Shown one piece after another: positions 14,677 through 23,651 of a stretch of DNA of 48,571 nt (position 1 is its first letter; every line of letters starts with the position of its first letter). The notes below the pieces were generated by a model, which was not told the DNA's origin, made no database searches, and saw nothing but the letters and a program-made list of their open reading frames with translations. The stretch covers positions 1 to 48,571 of the forward strand of contig JADLEG010000087.1 of assembly GCA_020846275.1 (NCBI GenBank), given 5' to 3'. This DNA comes from Alphaproteobacteria bacterium. Lineage in GTDB: Bacteria > Pseudomonadota > Alphaproteobacteria > JAEULC01. Both the position numbers and the translations under genes were made by a program.

Positions 14677-15189
14677 TTGGCGGGAGGCGCCGCCCCCTGC
14701 CGCGTCGAGCCGCTGGACGAGCGGCATGACCGCTCGGGCTTCGGCTGCGGCGTCGAGCCGCTTGATCGCTTCTTCCGCCAGCAGGCCGGCCAGGACATGC
14801 GGCGGCGCGTGTCGACGTGTTTCGTCGCTGTCGCCGAAGGCGACCCGTCACTCGCCGGCTTCTACACCCTGTCGGCAAGCGAAATCCTGCTCACATCCCT
14901 TCCGCCGGACTTGGCCAAGCGCCTGCCGCGCTACCCCAATGTTCCCGCCATCCTGATGGGGCGGCTGGCCGTCGACCTGCGCCATCGCGGCAAGGGGATC
15001 GGCGAATTCCTGCTGCTGGACGCCATGAGCCGAACTTTTCGCAGCGACATCGCCGCCTTTGCGTTCATCGTCGACGCCAAGGACGAAGCTGCCGCGGCCT
15101 TCTACGCGCGCTATGGGCTGCGGACGCTGGATGGCGGCGGACGCCGGTTGTTCCTGCCGGTCGCAGAGATCGCTAGATTGTTCGCCTGA
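14677..15189 (+). CDS. GNAT acetyltransferase toxin, TacT-like
   Basis: 170 aa starting with TTG directly after the antitoxin stop, so it depends on translational coupling. Features of TacT toxins are present: the N-terminal CGVEPLDRFFRQQAGQDMRRRVSTCFVAV block, the acetyl-CoA pyrophosphate loop RHRGKGIG, and FYARYGLRTL with the catalytic tyrosine near the end. TacT enzymes acetylate the amino group of aminoacyl-tRNAs and stop translation. The catalytic elements look intact, so the toxin is probably active. An internal start within the first codons cannot be excluded. Confidence 0.85.
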   Translation: MAGGAAPCRVEPLDERHDRSGFGCGVEPLDRFFRQQAGQDMRRRVSTCFVAVAEGDPSLAGFYTLSASEILLTSLPPDLAKRLPRYPNVPAILMGRLAVDLRHRGKGIGEFLLLDAMSRTFRSDIAAFAFIVDAKDEAAAAFYARYGLRTLDGGGRRLFLPVAEIARLFA

Positions 15190-15198
15190 ACCTCGTCG

Positions 15199-17634
15199 CT
15201 ACATCCGCATCCGCTTGCCCTCGGGGTCGAAGGGCGGGGCGGGGACGATGGTGGCCTTGCGGCGGTCGCCGATCAGCTCGATCTCGAACGCGCCCTTGCC
15301 CAGGTCGGCGGCCAGCGCCGCCGGCACGTAGCCCTGGGCCAGCGACAGGTCGACATAGTGGCCATAGCCGCCCGAGGTGACCCAGCCCACCACCTTGCCG
15401 CCATGCCAGATCGGCTCGTCGCCCAGCACGTCGGCGTCGGCGGCGTCGACCGCCATGGTGACGCGGCGCAGCTTGCCGCCCTGCTGCTTCTCCTTCAGCG
15501 CGGCGTCGCGGCCGATGAAGTCGTTCTTCGTCAGGTCGACAAAGCGGTCGAGCGCGGCCTCGAACGGCCCGTAGATGGGCCTGAGCTCGCGATACCAGGT
15601 CGGAAAATTCTTCTCCAGACGCAGGCACAGGAGCGCCCGCATGCCGAAATTGACGATGCCCGCGTCCTTCCCGGCGCCCATGAGCTCCCGGTAGAGCCGG
15701 CGCAGGTATTCCGGCGCGCACCAGATCTCGTAGCCTAAATCGCCGGTATAGGTGACGCGGTTGATCATCACCGGCACGTTGGCCACGTCCATCGCGCGGT
15801 GGTCGAGGAACCTGAATGCGGCGTTCGACACGTCCGCGTCGGTCAGCTTGTGCAGCACGTCGCGCGACTTCGGCCCGGCCAGCGACAGGCCGACCAGGCC
15901 CATGTCGTAGCGCCGGATACGGACCGACCCGTCCTTGGGCAAATGCCGCTCGAACCAGCGCATGTGGTATTTCTGCGCCTGCGACGAGCCCCACATCAGC
16001 AGGCGGTCGTCCGCGGCCTTGGCGATGGTGAAGTCGCCGATCAGCTTGCCGGCTTCGTTCAGCATCGGCGTCAGCACGATGCGGCCCAGGCGCGGCATCT
16101 TGTTGGTCATCAGGCGCGACAGGAACGCCTCGGCACCCGGCCCGGCGATTTCGTACTTGGCGAAGTTGGCGATCTCGGTCACGCCCACGCGCTCGCGCAC
16201 CGCCTTGCATTCCGCCTTGACGTGCGGGAAGTCGTTGGAGCGATGGAACGACACGATGTCCCTGGCCTCGATTCCCTTGGGGGCGAACCACAGCGGCGTT
16301 TCCAACCCCCAGCTATCGCCCATGACCGCCCCCTGGGCGAGCATGGTGTCGTAGAGCGCCGTGGTCTGCTGCGGCCGGGCCGCGGGCAGCTCTTCGTTCG
16401 GGAAGCGGATCGAGAAGCGGCGGGAATAGTTCTCGCGCACCTTGGCGTTGGTGTAGGGGCGCGTGGCCCATTCGCCGAATCGCGCGATATCCATCGCCCA
16501 GACGTCGAAGCCGGGATCGCCCGAGACCATCCACTGCGACAGCGCCAAGCCCACCCCGCCGCCCTGGCTGAAGCCGGCCATCACCGCGCAGGCGCACCAG
16601 AAGTTCCGCAGGCCCTGGACCGGGCCGACCAGCGGATTGCCATCCGGCGAGAAAGTGAACGGCCCGTTGATGACGCGCTTGATGCCGGCCTTGCCCATCG
16701 CCGGGAAGTGCTTGAAACCGATTTCGAGCGAGGGCGCGATGCGGTCGAGGTCGGGCGGCAGTAGTTCGGTGCCGAAGTCCCAGGGTGTCTGCCGGGGCTG
16801 CCAGGGCACGCAGGCCTTTTCGTAGGTGCCCAGCACCATGCCCTGGCGCTCCTGGCGCATGTAGATCTCGGCCTTGAAGTCGATGGCGTGGGGCAGCTCG
16901 TGGCCCTTGTCCTTGTTGAACTGGATCACCTCGGGCATGTCCTCGGTGACGAGGTACATGTGCTCCATCGCCAGCACCGGCAGTTCGATGCCGACCATGC
17001 GCCCGACCTCGCGCGCCCACAGGCCCCCGCAGTTCACGACATGCTCGGCATGGATGTCGCCCTTGGTGGTGCGCACGGTCCAGGTGCCGTCCGGGCGGGG
17101 GTCGAGCGCGGTCACGCGGGTCTGCAGGTAGATCTCGGCGCCAGCGATGCGCGCGGACTTGGCGTAGGCGTGGGTCGTGCCGGCGGGATCGAGATTGCCG
17201 TCGGCCGCGTCGAGCATGGCGCCGACGAAATACTTGTCCTCAAGCAGCGGGAACAGCTTCCTGGCTTCCCCCGCGCTCATCAGTTCGGTCTCGAGGCCCA
17301 GGTAGCGGGCGCGCGCGTGGGCCATCTTCAGCCATTCCATGCGCTCGTTGGTGTCCGCGAGCATCAGCCCGCCCGAGCGGTGCAGGCCGCAGGACTGGCC
17401 GGAGATCTTCTCCAACTCGTCGTAGAGCCCGATCGTATAGCCCTGCAGCTTGGCGACGTTGGGATCGCCGTTCAGCGTGTGGAACCCGCCCGCCGCATGC
17501 CAGGTGGAGCCCGAGGTGAGCTGGTCGCGCTCGACCAGCACCACGTCGCGCCAGCCTGCCTTGGTCAGATGGTAGAGAACGCTGCAGCCCACCACCCCGC
17601 CGCCGATGACGACGGCCCGCGCCTGGGATTTCAT
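15199..17634 (-). CDS. Dimethylglycine/sarcosine dehydrogenase-like flavoprotein with GcvT domains
   Basis: 811 aa. Residues 1 to about 390 form a DAO-type FAD domain: dinucleotide motif [19 protein letters not shown], and [10 protein letters not shown], whose His matches the covalent FAD attachment site of dimethylglycine and sarcosine dehydrogenases. From about 430 come aminomethyltransferase (GcvT) domains ([63 protein letters not shown]), which take up the released one-carbon unit on tetrahydrofolate. Substrates are N-methylated glycines or related N-methyl amines. Length matches the family. It is followed on the same strand by nothing close; the XylX-like gene lies 16 nt upstream and is likely co-transcribed. 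Confidence 0.88.
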   Translation of the reverse strand: MKSQARAVVIGGGVVGCSVLYHLTKAGWRDVVLVERDQLTSGSTWHAAGGFHTLNGDPNVAKLQGYTIGLYDELEKISGQSCGLHRSGGLMLADTNERMEWLKMAHARARYLGLETELMSAGEARKLFPLLEDKYFVGAMLDAADGNLDPAGTTHAYAKSARIAGAEIYLQTRVTALDPRPDGTWTVRTTKGDIHAEHVVNCGGLWAREVGRMVGIELPVLAMEHMYLVTEDMPEVIQFNKDKGHELPHAIDFKAEIYMRQERQGMVLGTYEKACVPWQPRQTPWDFGTELLPPDLDRIAPSLEIGFKHFPAMGKAGIKRVINGPFTFSPDGNPLVGPVQGLRNFWCACAVMAGFSQGGGVGLALSQWMVSGDPGFDVWAMDIARFGEWATRPYTNAKVRENYSRRFSIRFPNEELPAARPQQTTALYDTMLAQGAVMGDSWGLETPLWFAPKGIEARDIVSFHRSNDFPHVKAECKAVRERVGVTEIANFAKYEIAGPGAEAFLSRLMTNKMPRLGRIVLTPMLNEAGKLIGDFTIAKAADDRLLMWGSSQAQKYHMRWFERHLPKDGSVRIRRYDMGLVGLSLAGPKSRDVLHKLTDADVSNAAFRFLDHRAMDVANVPVMINRVTYTGDLGYEIWCAPEYLRRLYRELMGAGKDAGIVNFGMRALLCLRLEKNFPTWYRELRPIYGPFEAALDRFVDLTKNDFIGRDAALKEKQQGGKLRRVTMAVDAADADVLGDEPIWHGGKVVGWVTSGGYGHYVDLSLAQGYVPAALAADLGKGAFEIELIGDRRKATIVPAPPFDPEGKRMRM

Positions 17635-17650
17635 CTGCGTCCCCGTGTCG

Positions 17651-18844
17651 CTAGAGCAGCCCGCGCTGGGCCAGGTTGCGCATCAGCGCGCCCGACCCGA
17701 AGGTCCAGGGCGGCGCCTTGTCCGAGGTCGTCACGCGGTTGACCAGCGAGCCCAGCGTGGGCGTGGCGATCGTGACGATGTCGCCCGGATGGTGGGTAAA
17801 GCCCGATCCTTTGGCGCCGCGGTCCTTGGTCGGCGCGAACATCGTGCCGAGGAACAGCACGAACCCGTCGGGATACTGGTGCGCCGCGCCGGCGGTGTGC
17901 GCCACCAGCTCCAGCGGGTCGCGGCTGATCTTGGCCATCGAGCTCTTGGCGTCGAGCAGGAACTGGTCCTCGCCGCGGACGCTCAGGTTCACGTCGGCCC
18001 GGCGCACGTCGTCGATCGAGTAGGTCTCGTCGAACAGGCGGATGAACGGGCCGACCGCGGACGACGCATTGTTGTCCTTTGCCTTGCCGAGCAGCAGCGC
18101 GCTGCGCCCCTCGAAATCCCGCAGGTTGACGTCGTTGCCCAGCGTGGCGCCCTTCACCTCGCCGCGCGCATTGACCGCCAGCACGATCTCGGGCTCGGGA
18201 TTGTTCCAGGACGAATCGGGATGCAGCCCGATCTCGGCCCCGGTGCCGACCGAGGCCATCGGCGGGCACTTGGTGAAGATCTCGGCGTAGGGGCCGATGC
18301 CGACCTCGAGATAGGGCGACCACAAATCGCGCAGGATCAGCGCCTGCTTCAGCTTGTCGGCTTCGATCGACCCCGGCCTGACCGCCGACAGGTCCGCGCC
18401 GATCTCGCGGTTGAGCTCGCGACGCAGCGCATCCTGGCGTGTCGCGTCGCCCTTGGCCTTGGACTCGATCACGCGCTCGAGCATCGAGTTGGCGAAGGTG
18501 ACGCCGGCCGCCTTGACCGCCTGCAGGTCGCAGGGCGCCAGGAAATAGGGCTTTCCCGGGTCGTGCTTGTCGGCCGGCGAATTGGCCAGCACCTCGGCGA
18601 CCGTGCCGATCCGCTTGGCGCCCTTGGTCGCGCGCGCCAGGGTCAGCGGATTGGGCGCGTTCAGCAATTCGCTGACGGTGGGCGCCAGGCCCGTGATGTC
18701 CCAGACACCGTCGGCGCGCAGCGCCACGACGGCGGGGCCGGCCGGCCCGCCGGACAAGGGCCCCGGAAGCCAGGCGCGGCCGATCAGCGTGCCCTTGGTG
18801 CCGTCGGACGGCAGGCTCAGCGCGGCATCCAGCGTCAGGCGCAT
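17651..18844 (-). CDS. Fumarylacetoacetate hydrolase-family protein, XylX-like
   Basis: 397 aa, longer than catechol-pathway FAH proteins and close to the size of 2-keto-3-deoxy-D-xylonate dehydratase (XylX) of Caulobacter. Blocks such as [39 protein letters not shown] sequence, [17 protein letters not shown] and the ending [12 protein letters not shown] agree with my recollection of XylX. The acidic residues around NPEPE would bind Mg2+. XylX dehydrates 2-keto-3-deoxyxylonate to alpha-ketoglutarate semialdehyde in the Weimberg pathway. The ATG at 18844 follows GGGAAGGGGGAGACGACCGCC. Upstream extension to 19081 overlaps mtnA and is rejected. Confidence 0.8.
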   Translation of the reverse strand: MRLTLDAALSLPSDGTKGTLIGRAWLPGPLSGGPAGPAVVALRADGVWDITGLAPTVSELLNAPNPLTLARATKGAKRIGTVAEVLANSPADKHDPGKPYFLAPCDLQAVKAAGVTFANSMLERVIESKAKGDATRQDALRRELNREIGADLSAVRPGSIEADKLKQALILRDLWSPYLEVGIGPYAEIFTKCPPMASVGTGAEIGLHPDSSWNNPEPEIVLAVNARGEVKGATLGNDVNLRDFEGRSALLLGKAKDNNASSAVGPFIRLFDETYSIDDVRRADVNLSVRGEDQFLLDAKSSMAKISRDPLELVAHTAGAAHQYPDGFVLFLGTMFAPTKDRGAKGSGFTHHPGDIVTIATPTLGSLVNRVTTSDKAPPWTFGSGALMRNLAQRGLL

Positions 18845-18932
18845 GGCGGTCGTCTCCCCCTTCCCATGGCGGCGGCGCCACTGTGGTGCGGTGGCGGGCG
18901 GCTGTCCAGACGGCGCGTCGCGGTCGGCATGA

Positions 18933-18961
18933 TTGAACCCCGGGGCCGTTCTCTCTATATA
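18933..18961 (+). promoter_or_regulatory. Candidate promoter of the mtnA-aldolase operon
   Basis: TTGAAC (18933-18938) and TATACC (18956-18961) are spaced 17 bp and lie 24 bp before the mtnA ATG, in the divergent gap 18845-18985. The CTCTATATACC stretch is the only AT-rich part of the gap. Confidence 0.4.
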
Positions 18962-18985
18962 CCGGCGCGCGACAGGGAATTGGCG

Positions 18986-20104
18986 ATGCGCGTCAACGGC
19001 AGGCACTACCGGACGATCTGGCCGGCGGAGGGCGAGGCGCACGGGGCGGTCGAGATCATCGACCAGACCCTGCTGCCCCACCGCTTCGCCACGCTTACGC
19101 TTTCATCCATGGACGACGCCGCGCGCGCCATCAAGACCATGCAGGTGCGCGGCGCGCCCTTGATCGGCGCCGCGGCCGCCTATGGCGTGGCCCTGGCGAT
19201 GCGGCGGGACGCGTCGGACGAGGCACTGGACCTGGCCTGCGACACGCTGCTGAAGACGCGGCCCACGGCCGTCAACCTGCGCTGGGCGCTGGACGACATG
19301 CGCGCGACCCTGCGCAACCGGCCGCGCAGCGAGCGGGTCGCCGCCGCCTATGCCCGCGCGGCGCAGATCTGCGACGAGGATGTCGCGATCAACGACGCGA
19401 TCGGCACGCATGGGTTGAAGCTGTTCGGCGAGGTCGCCGCGAAGAAGCCTCGGGACGGGGCCCCCCTCAACGTGCTGACGCATTGCAATGCCGGCTGGCT
19501 GGCCACGGTGGACTGGGGCACGGCGCTGGCGCCGGTCTACAAGGCGCACGACGCGGGCATGGACGTGCATGTCTGGGTGGACGAGACCCGGCCGCGCAAC
19601 CAGGGCATGAGCCTGACGGCGTGGGAGCTGGGCCAGCACGGGGTGAAGCACACGGTGATCGCCGACAATACCGGCGGGCACCTGATGCAGCACGGCATGG
19701 TCGATCTATGCATCGTCGGCACCGACCGCACCACCGCCACCGGCGACGTGTGCAACAAGATCGGCACCTACCTGAAGGCGCTGGCGGCGCACGACAACGA
19801 CGTGCCGTTCTATGTCGGCCTGCCCTCGCCGACGATCGACTGGACGGTGCGCGACGGGGTGAAGGAGATCCCGATCGAACAGCGCGGGCCCGAGGAGCTG
19901 TCCCGTATCGCCGGCCGCCTGGCGAACGGTACGGTCGCGACCGTGGACATCGCGCCAGAAGGCAGCGCCGTCGCCAACTATGCCTTCGACGTGACGCCCG
20001 CGCGGCTGGTGACGGCGCTGGTGACGGAGCGCGGCGCCTGTCCTGCGACCGAGGCGGGGTTGCGCAGCCTGTTCCCCGAACGCGCGGCGAAGAAGGCGGT
20101 GTGA
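18986..20104 (+). CDS. mtnA: S-methyl-5-thioribose-1-phosphate isomerase
   Basis: 372 aa, the normal size. Active-site features are intact: RGAP (residues 55-58) at the phosphate pocket, Cys167 in THCNAG and Asp247 in [10 protein letters not shown], the pair that carries out the aldose-ketose isomerisation. It converts 5-methylthioribose-1-phosphate (and in some organisms 5-deoxyribose-1-phosphate) to the ribulose form. Its stop codon overlaps the start of the aldolase/dehydrogenase gene (TGATG), so the two proteins are made together. There is no mtnB, mtnC or mtnD here, which points away from the universal methionine salvage route and toward a DHAP-shunt-like use. A start at the ATG 18986 fits the conserved N-terminus. 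Confidence 0.9.
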   Translation: MRVNGRHYRTIWPAEGEAHGAVEIIDQTLLPHRFATLTLSSMDDAARAIKTMQVRGAPLIGAAAAYGVALAMRRDASDEALDLACDTLLKTRPTAVNLRWALDDMRATLRNRPRSERVAAAYARAAQICDEDVAINDAIGTHGLKLFGEVAAKKPRDGAPLNVLTHCNAGWLATVDWGTALAPVYKAHDAGMDVHVWVDETRPRNQGMSLTAWELGQHGVKHTVIADNTGGHLMQHGMVDLCIVGTDRTTATGDVCNKIGTYLKALAAHDNDVPFYVGLPSPTIDWTVRDGVKEIPIEQRGPEELSRIAGRLANGTVATVDIAPEGSAVANYAFDVTPARLVTALVTERGACPATEAGLRSLFPERAAKKAV

Positions 20105-22158
20105 TGCAGAACCTGTGGTCCGACCGCGATGCGCGGGCGATGGTAAAACACTATGCCCAGCAGGGGGTGAACGAGGACCTGGCGCTGCGCGTCTACACCT
20201 CGCGCCTGCTCGGCGGCGAGCCGCGCCTCGTGCAGCACGGCGGCGGCAACACTTCGGTCAAGACCGTCGTGCGCGACCAGGTGGGCGACAAGGTCCCGGT
20301 GCTGTGCGTCAAGGGCAGCGGCTGGGACATGGAGAAGATCGAGCCGGCCGGACTGCCGGCCGTACGGCTGGAGCCGCTGCGGCGGCTCGTCGCCCTCGAC
20401 GCGCTGAGCGACGAGGACATGGTCAACCTGCAGCGCGGCAATTTGATCGACCAGGCATCGCCCAACCCCTCGGTCGAGACGCTGCTGCACGCCTTCCTGC
20501 CGCACAAGTTCATCGACCATACCCATTCCAACGCCGTGCTTTCGCTGTGCGACCGGCCCGACGGCGAGAAACTGTGCCGCGAGCTCTACGGCAGGCGCGC
20601 GGCGCTGGTGCCCTATGTCATGCCCGGCTTCGCGCTGGCCAAGCTGGCGCGCGACGTGCACGCCGCCAACCCGAACTGCGAGGGGCTTGTCCTGCTGAAG
20701 CACGGCATCTTCAGCTTCGGCGAGACGGCGCGCCAGGCCTATGACCGGATGATCGACCTGGTGAGCCTGGCCGAGGCGCGGCTGGCCAAGGAGAAGGCGG
20801 CGAAGCGGGCCGTCGTGAAATTGCCGCGGACGATCGCGCCGATGACCGCGGTGGCGCCGATCGTCCGCGGCGCGCTGGCCCAGCCTGTGGACCGCAACGA
20901 GGGGCGCTGGACGCGCTTCGTGCTGGAGCATCGCGCGTCGGACCGCGTGATGGCGTTCGTCAATGGCGTAGACCTGGCGCGCCATGCCCGCGGCGGCGTG
21001 GCGACGCCCGACCACGTGATCCGCACCAAGCCGTGGCCCCTGGTCCTGCCGGCGGCCGAGACGGGGAAGCTCGACGATTTCGCGACTGCGGCGCGCGCGG
21101 CGGTCGTAGGCTACCAGGCCGAGTACCGCGCCTATTTCGAACGCCACAACGCGACGGCCAAGCCGAAGAAGAAGCCGCTCGATCCGCTGCCCCGCGTCGT
21201 GCTGGTGCCCGGCCTGGGCCTGTTCGGCCTGGGCGCGTCGGCCAAGGACGCCAGGATCGTCGCCGATATTGCCGAGACTTGGGTCGATGTCGTGACCGCA
21301 GCCGCGGCCGGCAAGGGCTTCGAGAGCATCGCCGAGCGCGACATCTTCGACATGGAATACTGGTCGCTGGAGCAGGCCAAGCTGGGCAAGTGGGCCGAGA
21401 AGCCGCTGCAGCGCCACGTCGTCGCCGTCACCGGCGGCGCGGGCACCATCGGTTCGGCGATCGGCGCCGCGTTCCGCCAGCAAGGCGCGGAGGTGGCGCT
21501 GCTCGACCTCAACGCCGATGCCGTGAGGGCGGCGGCGAAAAAACTGGGCGGGATCGGGATCGCCTGCGACGTCACCGACCGCGCTTCCGTCGATGCCGCC
21601 TTCGACGCCATCGCCGGCGCCTTTGGCGGGGTCGACATCGTGGTGTCGAATGCCGGCGCGGCCTGGCAGGGCAGGATCGGCGAGGTGGCGGACGCGGTGC
21701 TGCGCCAGAGCTTCGAGTTGAACTTCTTCGCCCACCAGCATATCGCGCAGGCCGCGGTTCGGATCTTCCGCGCGCAGGCCACAGGCGGCACGCTGCTGTT
21801 CAACGCATCGAAGCAGGCGATCAATCCCGGCCCGAATTTCGGTCCCTACGGCCTGCCCAAGGCGGCAACCCTGGCCCTGATGCGGCAATACGCGATCGAC
21901 TATGGCGCCGACGGCATCACCGCCAACGCCGTCAATGCCGACCGCATCCGCTCGGGCCTGTTGACCGACGAGATGATCAAGAGCCGGTCGAAGGCGCGGG
22001 GCCTGAACGAGCACGACTACATGGCCGGCAACCTTTTGGGCCGCGAGGTGCGGGCGGAGGACGTGGCCGAGGCGTTCCTGTCGCTGGCGCTGGCGCGCAA
22101 GACCACCGGCGCGGTCCTGACCGTCGACGGCGGCAACATCGCGGCGGCGTTGCGCTAG
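20104..22158 (+). CDS. Bifunctional class II aldolase / short-chain dehydrogenase (RhaD-like fusion)
   Basis: 684 aa. Residues 1 to about 235 hold a class II aldolase with the GGGNTSVK motif (46-53), zinc ligands His139 and His141 (DHTHSN) and His200 (LLKHGIFSFG). Residues about 435-684 are an SDR domain: TGGAGTIG (443-450), SNAG (516-519), Ser569 in NASK, and Tyr582/Lys586 in YGLPK. This is the architecture of bifunctional rhamnulose-1-phosphate aldolase/lactaldehyde dehydrogenase. Coupling to mtnA (TGATG overlap) suggests a different substrate: cleavage of 5-methylthio- or 5-deoxyribulose-1-phosphate to dihydroxyacetone phosphate plus an aldehyde, which the SDR half would oxidise or reduce. 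No rhamnose genes are nearby. Domain calls are firm; substrate is inference. Confidence 0.88.
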   Translation: MQNLWSDRDARAMVKHYAQQGVNEDLALRVYTSRLLGGEPRLVQHGGGNTSVKTVVRDQVGDKVPVLCVKGSGWDMEKIEPAGLPAVRLEPLRRLVALDALSDEDMVNLQRGNLIDQASPNPSVETLLHAFLPHKFIDHTHSNAVLSLCDRPDGEKLCRELYGRRAALVPYVMPGFALAKLARDVHAANPNCEGLVLLKHGIFSFGETARQAYDRMIDLVSLAEARLAKEKAAKRAVVKLPRTIAPMTAVAPIVRGALAQPVDRNEGRWTRFVLEHRASDRVMAFVNGVDLARHARGGVATPDHVIRTKPWPLVLPAAETGKLDDFATAARAAVVGYQAEYRAYFERHNATAKPKKKPLDPLPRVVLVPGLGLFGLGASAKDARIVADIAETWVDVVTAAAAGKGFESIAERDIFDMEYWSLEQAKLGKWAEKPLQRHVVAVTGGAGTIGSAIGAAFRQQGAEVALLDLNADAVRAAAKKLGGIGIACDVTDRASVDAAFDAIAGAFGGVDIVVSNAGAAWQGRIGEVADAVLRQSFELNFFAHQHIAQAAVRIFRAQATGGTLLFNASKQAINPGPNFGPYGLPKAATLALMRQYAIDYGADGITANAVNADRIRSGLLTDEMIKSRSKARGLNEHDYMAGNLLGREVRAEDVAEAFLSLALARKTTGAVLTVDGGNIAAALR

Positions 22159-22216
22159 GATGGGCGCGGGCCGGATGCCGGCCGCAACGCCCCCGCCCGG
22201 GAAGTCAGGGCCCTCG

Positions 22217-23161
22217 ATGACGGACGATATCGTCGCCAAGCTAGAGCGGCGCCTGGGCCGCCTGCACGCCCGCCAGCGCCTGGGCATCGAGGGCGACCAC
22301 GAGGCGCGCGTGTTCGGCCACGGGCTCAACTTTTTCCACATCGAGAACTGGTATTCGGTCCATTCGCTGATCCGCAAGACGCTGAAAGCCAGCGGCCTGT
22401 ACTGGCGCGGCGCGGCCAATGCGCGGCGCGTGCAGGTCAGACGCAACGAGGTGGCGCTCGGCGGCCTGCCGACCGGCTTCGACGGCTTCACCATCCTGCA
22501 TATCAGCGACATGCACGTCGACATCAGCCCCGGCGCGATGGAGACGCTGGAGTCGCTGCTGCCGGGCCTCCGCTACGACCTCTGCGTCCTCACCGGCGAC
22601 TTCCGCGGCCAGACCTATGGTCCGTTCGACGATACGCTGGCCGGGCTCGAGCGCATCCGCGCCAGGATCGCCTCGCCGGTCTACGCGGTGCTGGGCAACC
22701 ACGACACGGTCCGCATGCTGCCCGGCATGGAGGAGATGGGCATCCGCCTTCTGCTCAACGAATCGGTGGTGCTCGAGCGCGAGGGGCAGCGTATCCACCT
22801 GGCAGGTATCGACGACGCGCATTACTTCCGCGTCGACAACATCGAGAAGACGGCCGAGCGCATTCCGCACGACGAAGTGTCGATCCTGCTGTCGCATACG
22901 CCGGAGATCTACCGCCAGGCCGCCCATGCCGGGTTCCGCCTGCTGCTGGGTGGGCACACCCATGGCGGGCAGATCTGCCTGCCCGGCGCGATCCCGATCA
23001 CCCTCGACTCGCACCTGCCGCGCCGGCTGGGATCCGGCGCCTGGAAGTACCGCGGCATGGCGGGCTATACCTCGGTCGGCGTGGGATCGTCGATCGTGGC
23101 GGTCAGGTTGAACTGCCTGCCCGAGATCACGCTGCACCGCCTGCGCTCAGCGCCTCAATAG
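22217..23161 (+). CDS. Calcineurin-like metallophosphoesterase
   Basis: 314 aa with all the two-metal phosphoesterase motifs: ISDMHVD (DxH), LTGDFRGQ, LGNHDTV (GNHD), LLSHTPE and LGGHTHGGQ. The order and spacing resemble the YkuE/YaeI group, but there is no N-terminal membrane segment. Instead the first 100 residues (MTDDIVAKLERRLGRLH...) are a charged extra region. The start at 22217 has AGGG six bases upstream; an ATG at 22160 is possible but has poorer context. The gene follows the aldolase/dehydrogenase by 58 nt in the same direction and may belong to that operon, in which case a phosphosugar or nucleotide is a candidate substrate. Confidence 0.85.
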   Translation: MTDDIVAKLERRLGRLHARQRLGIEGDHEARVFGHGLNFFHIENWYSVHSLIRKTLKASGLYWRGAANARRVQVRRNEVALGGLPTGFDGFTILHISDMHVDISPGAMETLESLLPGLRYDLCVLTGDFRGQTYGPFDDTLAGLERIRARIASPVYAVLGNHDTVRMLPGMEEMGIRLLLNESVVLEREGQRIHLAGIDDAHYFRVDNIEKTAERIPHDEVSILLSHTPEIYRQAAHAGFRLLLGGHTHGGQICLPGAIPITLDSHLPRRLGSGAWKYRGMAGYTSVGVGSSIVAVRLNCLPEITLHRLRSAPQ

Positions 23162-23643
23162 GGCCGGTCGCGGATGCCAAGCCGATAGAGCAGCCGCGAG
23201 ATCGCGAGCTCGCCGAGGAAGAAGACCGCGACGCAAACGACGATATCGGCCGCGCTCAAGGACAAGGCGGCCCGGCAGGCGAGCAGCGGAAACAGCGATT
23301 CCGGCACCTGGTCGAGACCGAGCGCCATGCTGCTGGGCGCCAGGCGAAGGCGGCGCTTGAGGAAGCTGGAGAACAGGTCGCCCGCCATCGCCAGCGCACC
23401 CACCTCGAGGCCGATCGATCCGTCGAGCCCGATCAGGGGCGCGATGGCCGTGGTGACCAGGACCGCCAGCACGATGCCGCGGATCGTCTTCGACCGGCCG
23501 AACAGCGGCTGGCCGTCGACGAAGCGCGCACCGCCATCCAGCGCCCAGGCGAAGCGATCGCCCAGCAGTTTCTTGGCGAACACCGGCGTCCCGTTCGCCA
23601 CCGCCAGCAGGACCAGCAATTGCAGGTCGACCAGCGGCTGCAT
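23155..23643 (-). CDS. CDP-archaeol synthase (CarS/DUF46)-like membrane protein
   Basis: 162 aa with about four membrane segments (LQLLVLLAVANGTPVFA, IRGIVLAVLVTTAIAPLIGL, GLEVGALAMAGDLFSSF, AADIVVCVAVFFLGELA). The blocks DGQPLFGRSKTIRG and GALAMAGDLFSSFLKRRL...LDQVPESLFP match the CarS/CdsA-type CTP:lipid cytidylyltransferase signature. In archaea CarS makes CDP-archaeol. Bacterial relatives have no settled role and may activate another isoprenoid or phosphatidic lipid. The gene converges on the metallophosphoesterase, their ends overlapping by 7 bp, and lies 8 nt downstream of the GST gene. Confidence 0.8.
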   Translation of the reverse strand: MQPLVDLQLLVLLAVANGTPVFAKKLLGDRFAWALDGGARFVDGQPLFGRSKTIRGIVLAVLVTTAIAPLIGLDGSIGLEVGALAMAGDLFSSFLKRRLRLAPSSMALGLDQVPESLFPLLACRAALSLSAADIVVCVAVFFLGELAISRLLYRLGIRDRPY

Positions 23644-23651
23644 GGCGGCCG

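Noticed and set aside
13291..14727. Long minus-strand frame overlapping the DapA-family gene
   Set aside because: Different frame from the lyase with Arg/Gly-rich composition; the lyase frame holds the Schiff-base Lys and conserved blocks.
22160..22216. Upstream ATG giving 19 extra residues to the metallophosphoesterase
   Set aside because: Almost no ribosome site (AGG directly abutting) and Pro/Gly-rich extra sequence; 22217 preferred.
19978..22524. Open frame of about 850 codons opposite the aldolase/dehydrogenase gene
   Set aside because: Antisense shadow produced by GC-rich third codon positions; no recognisable domain.
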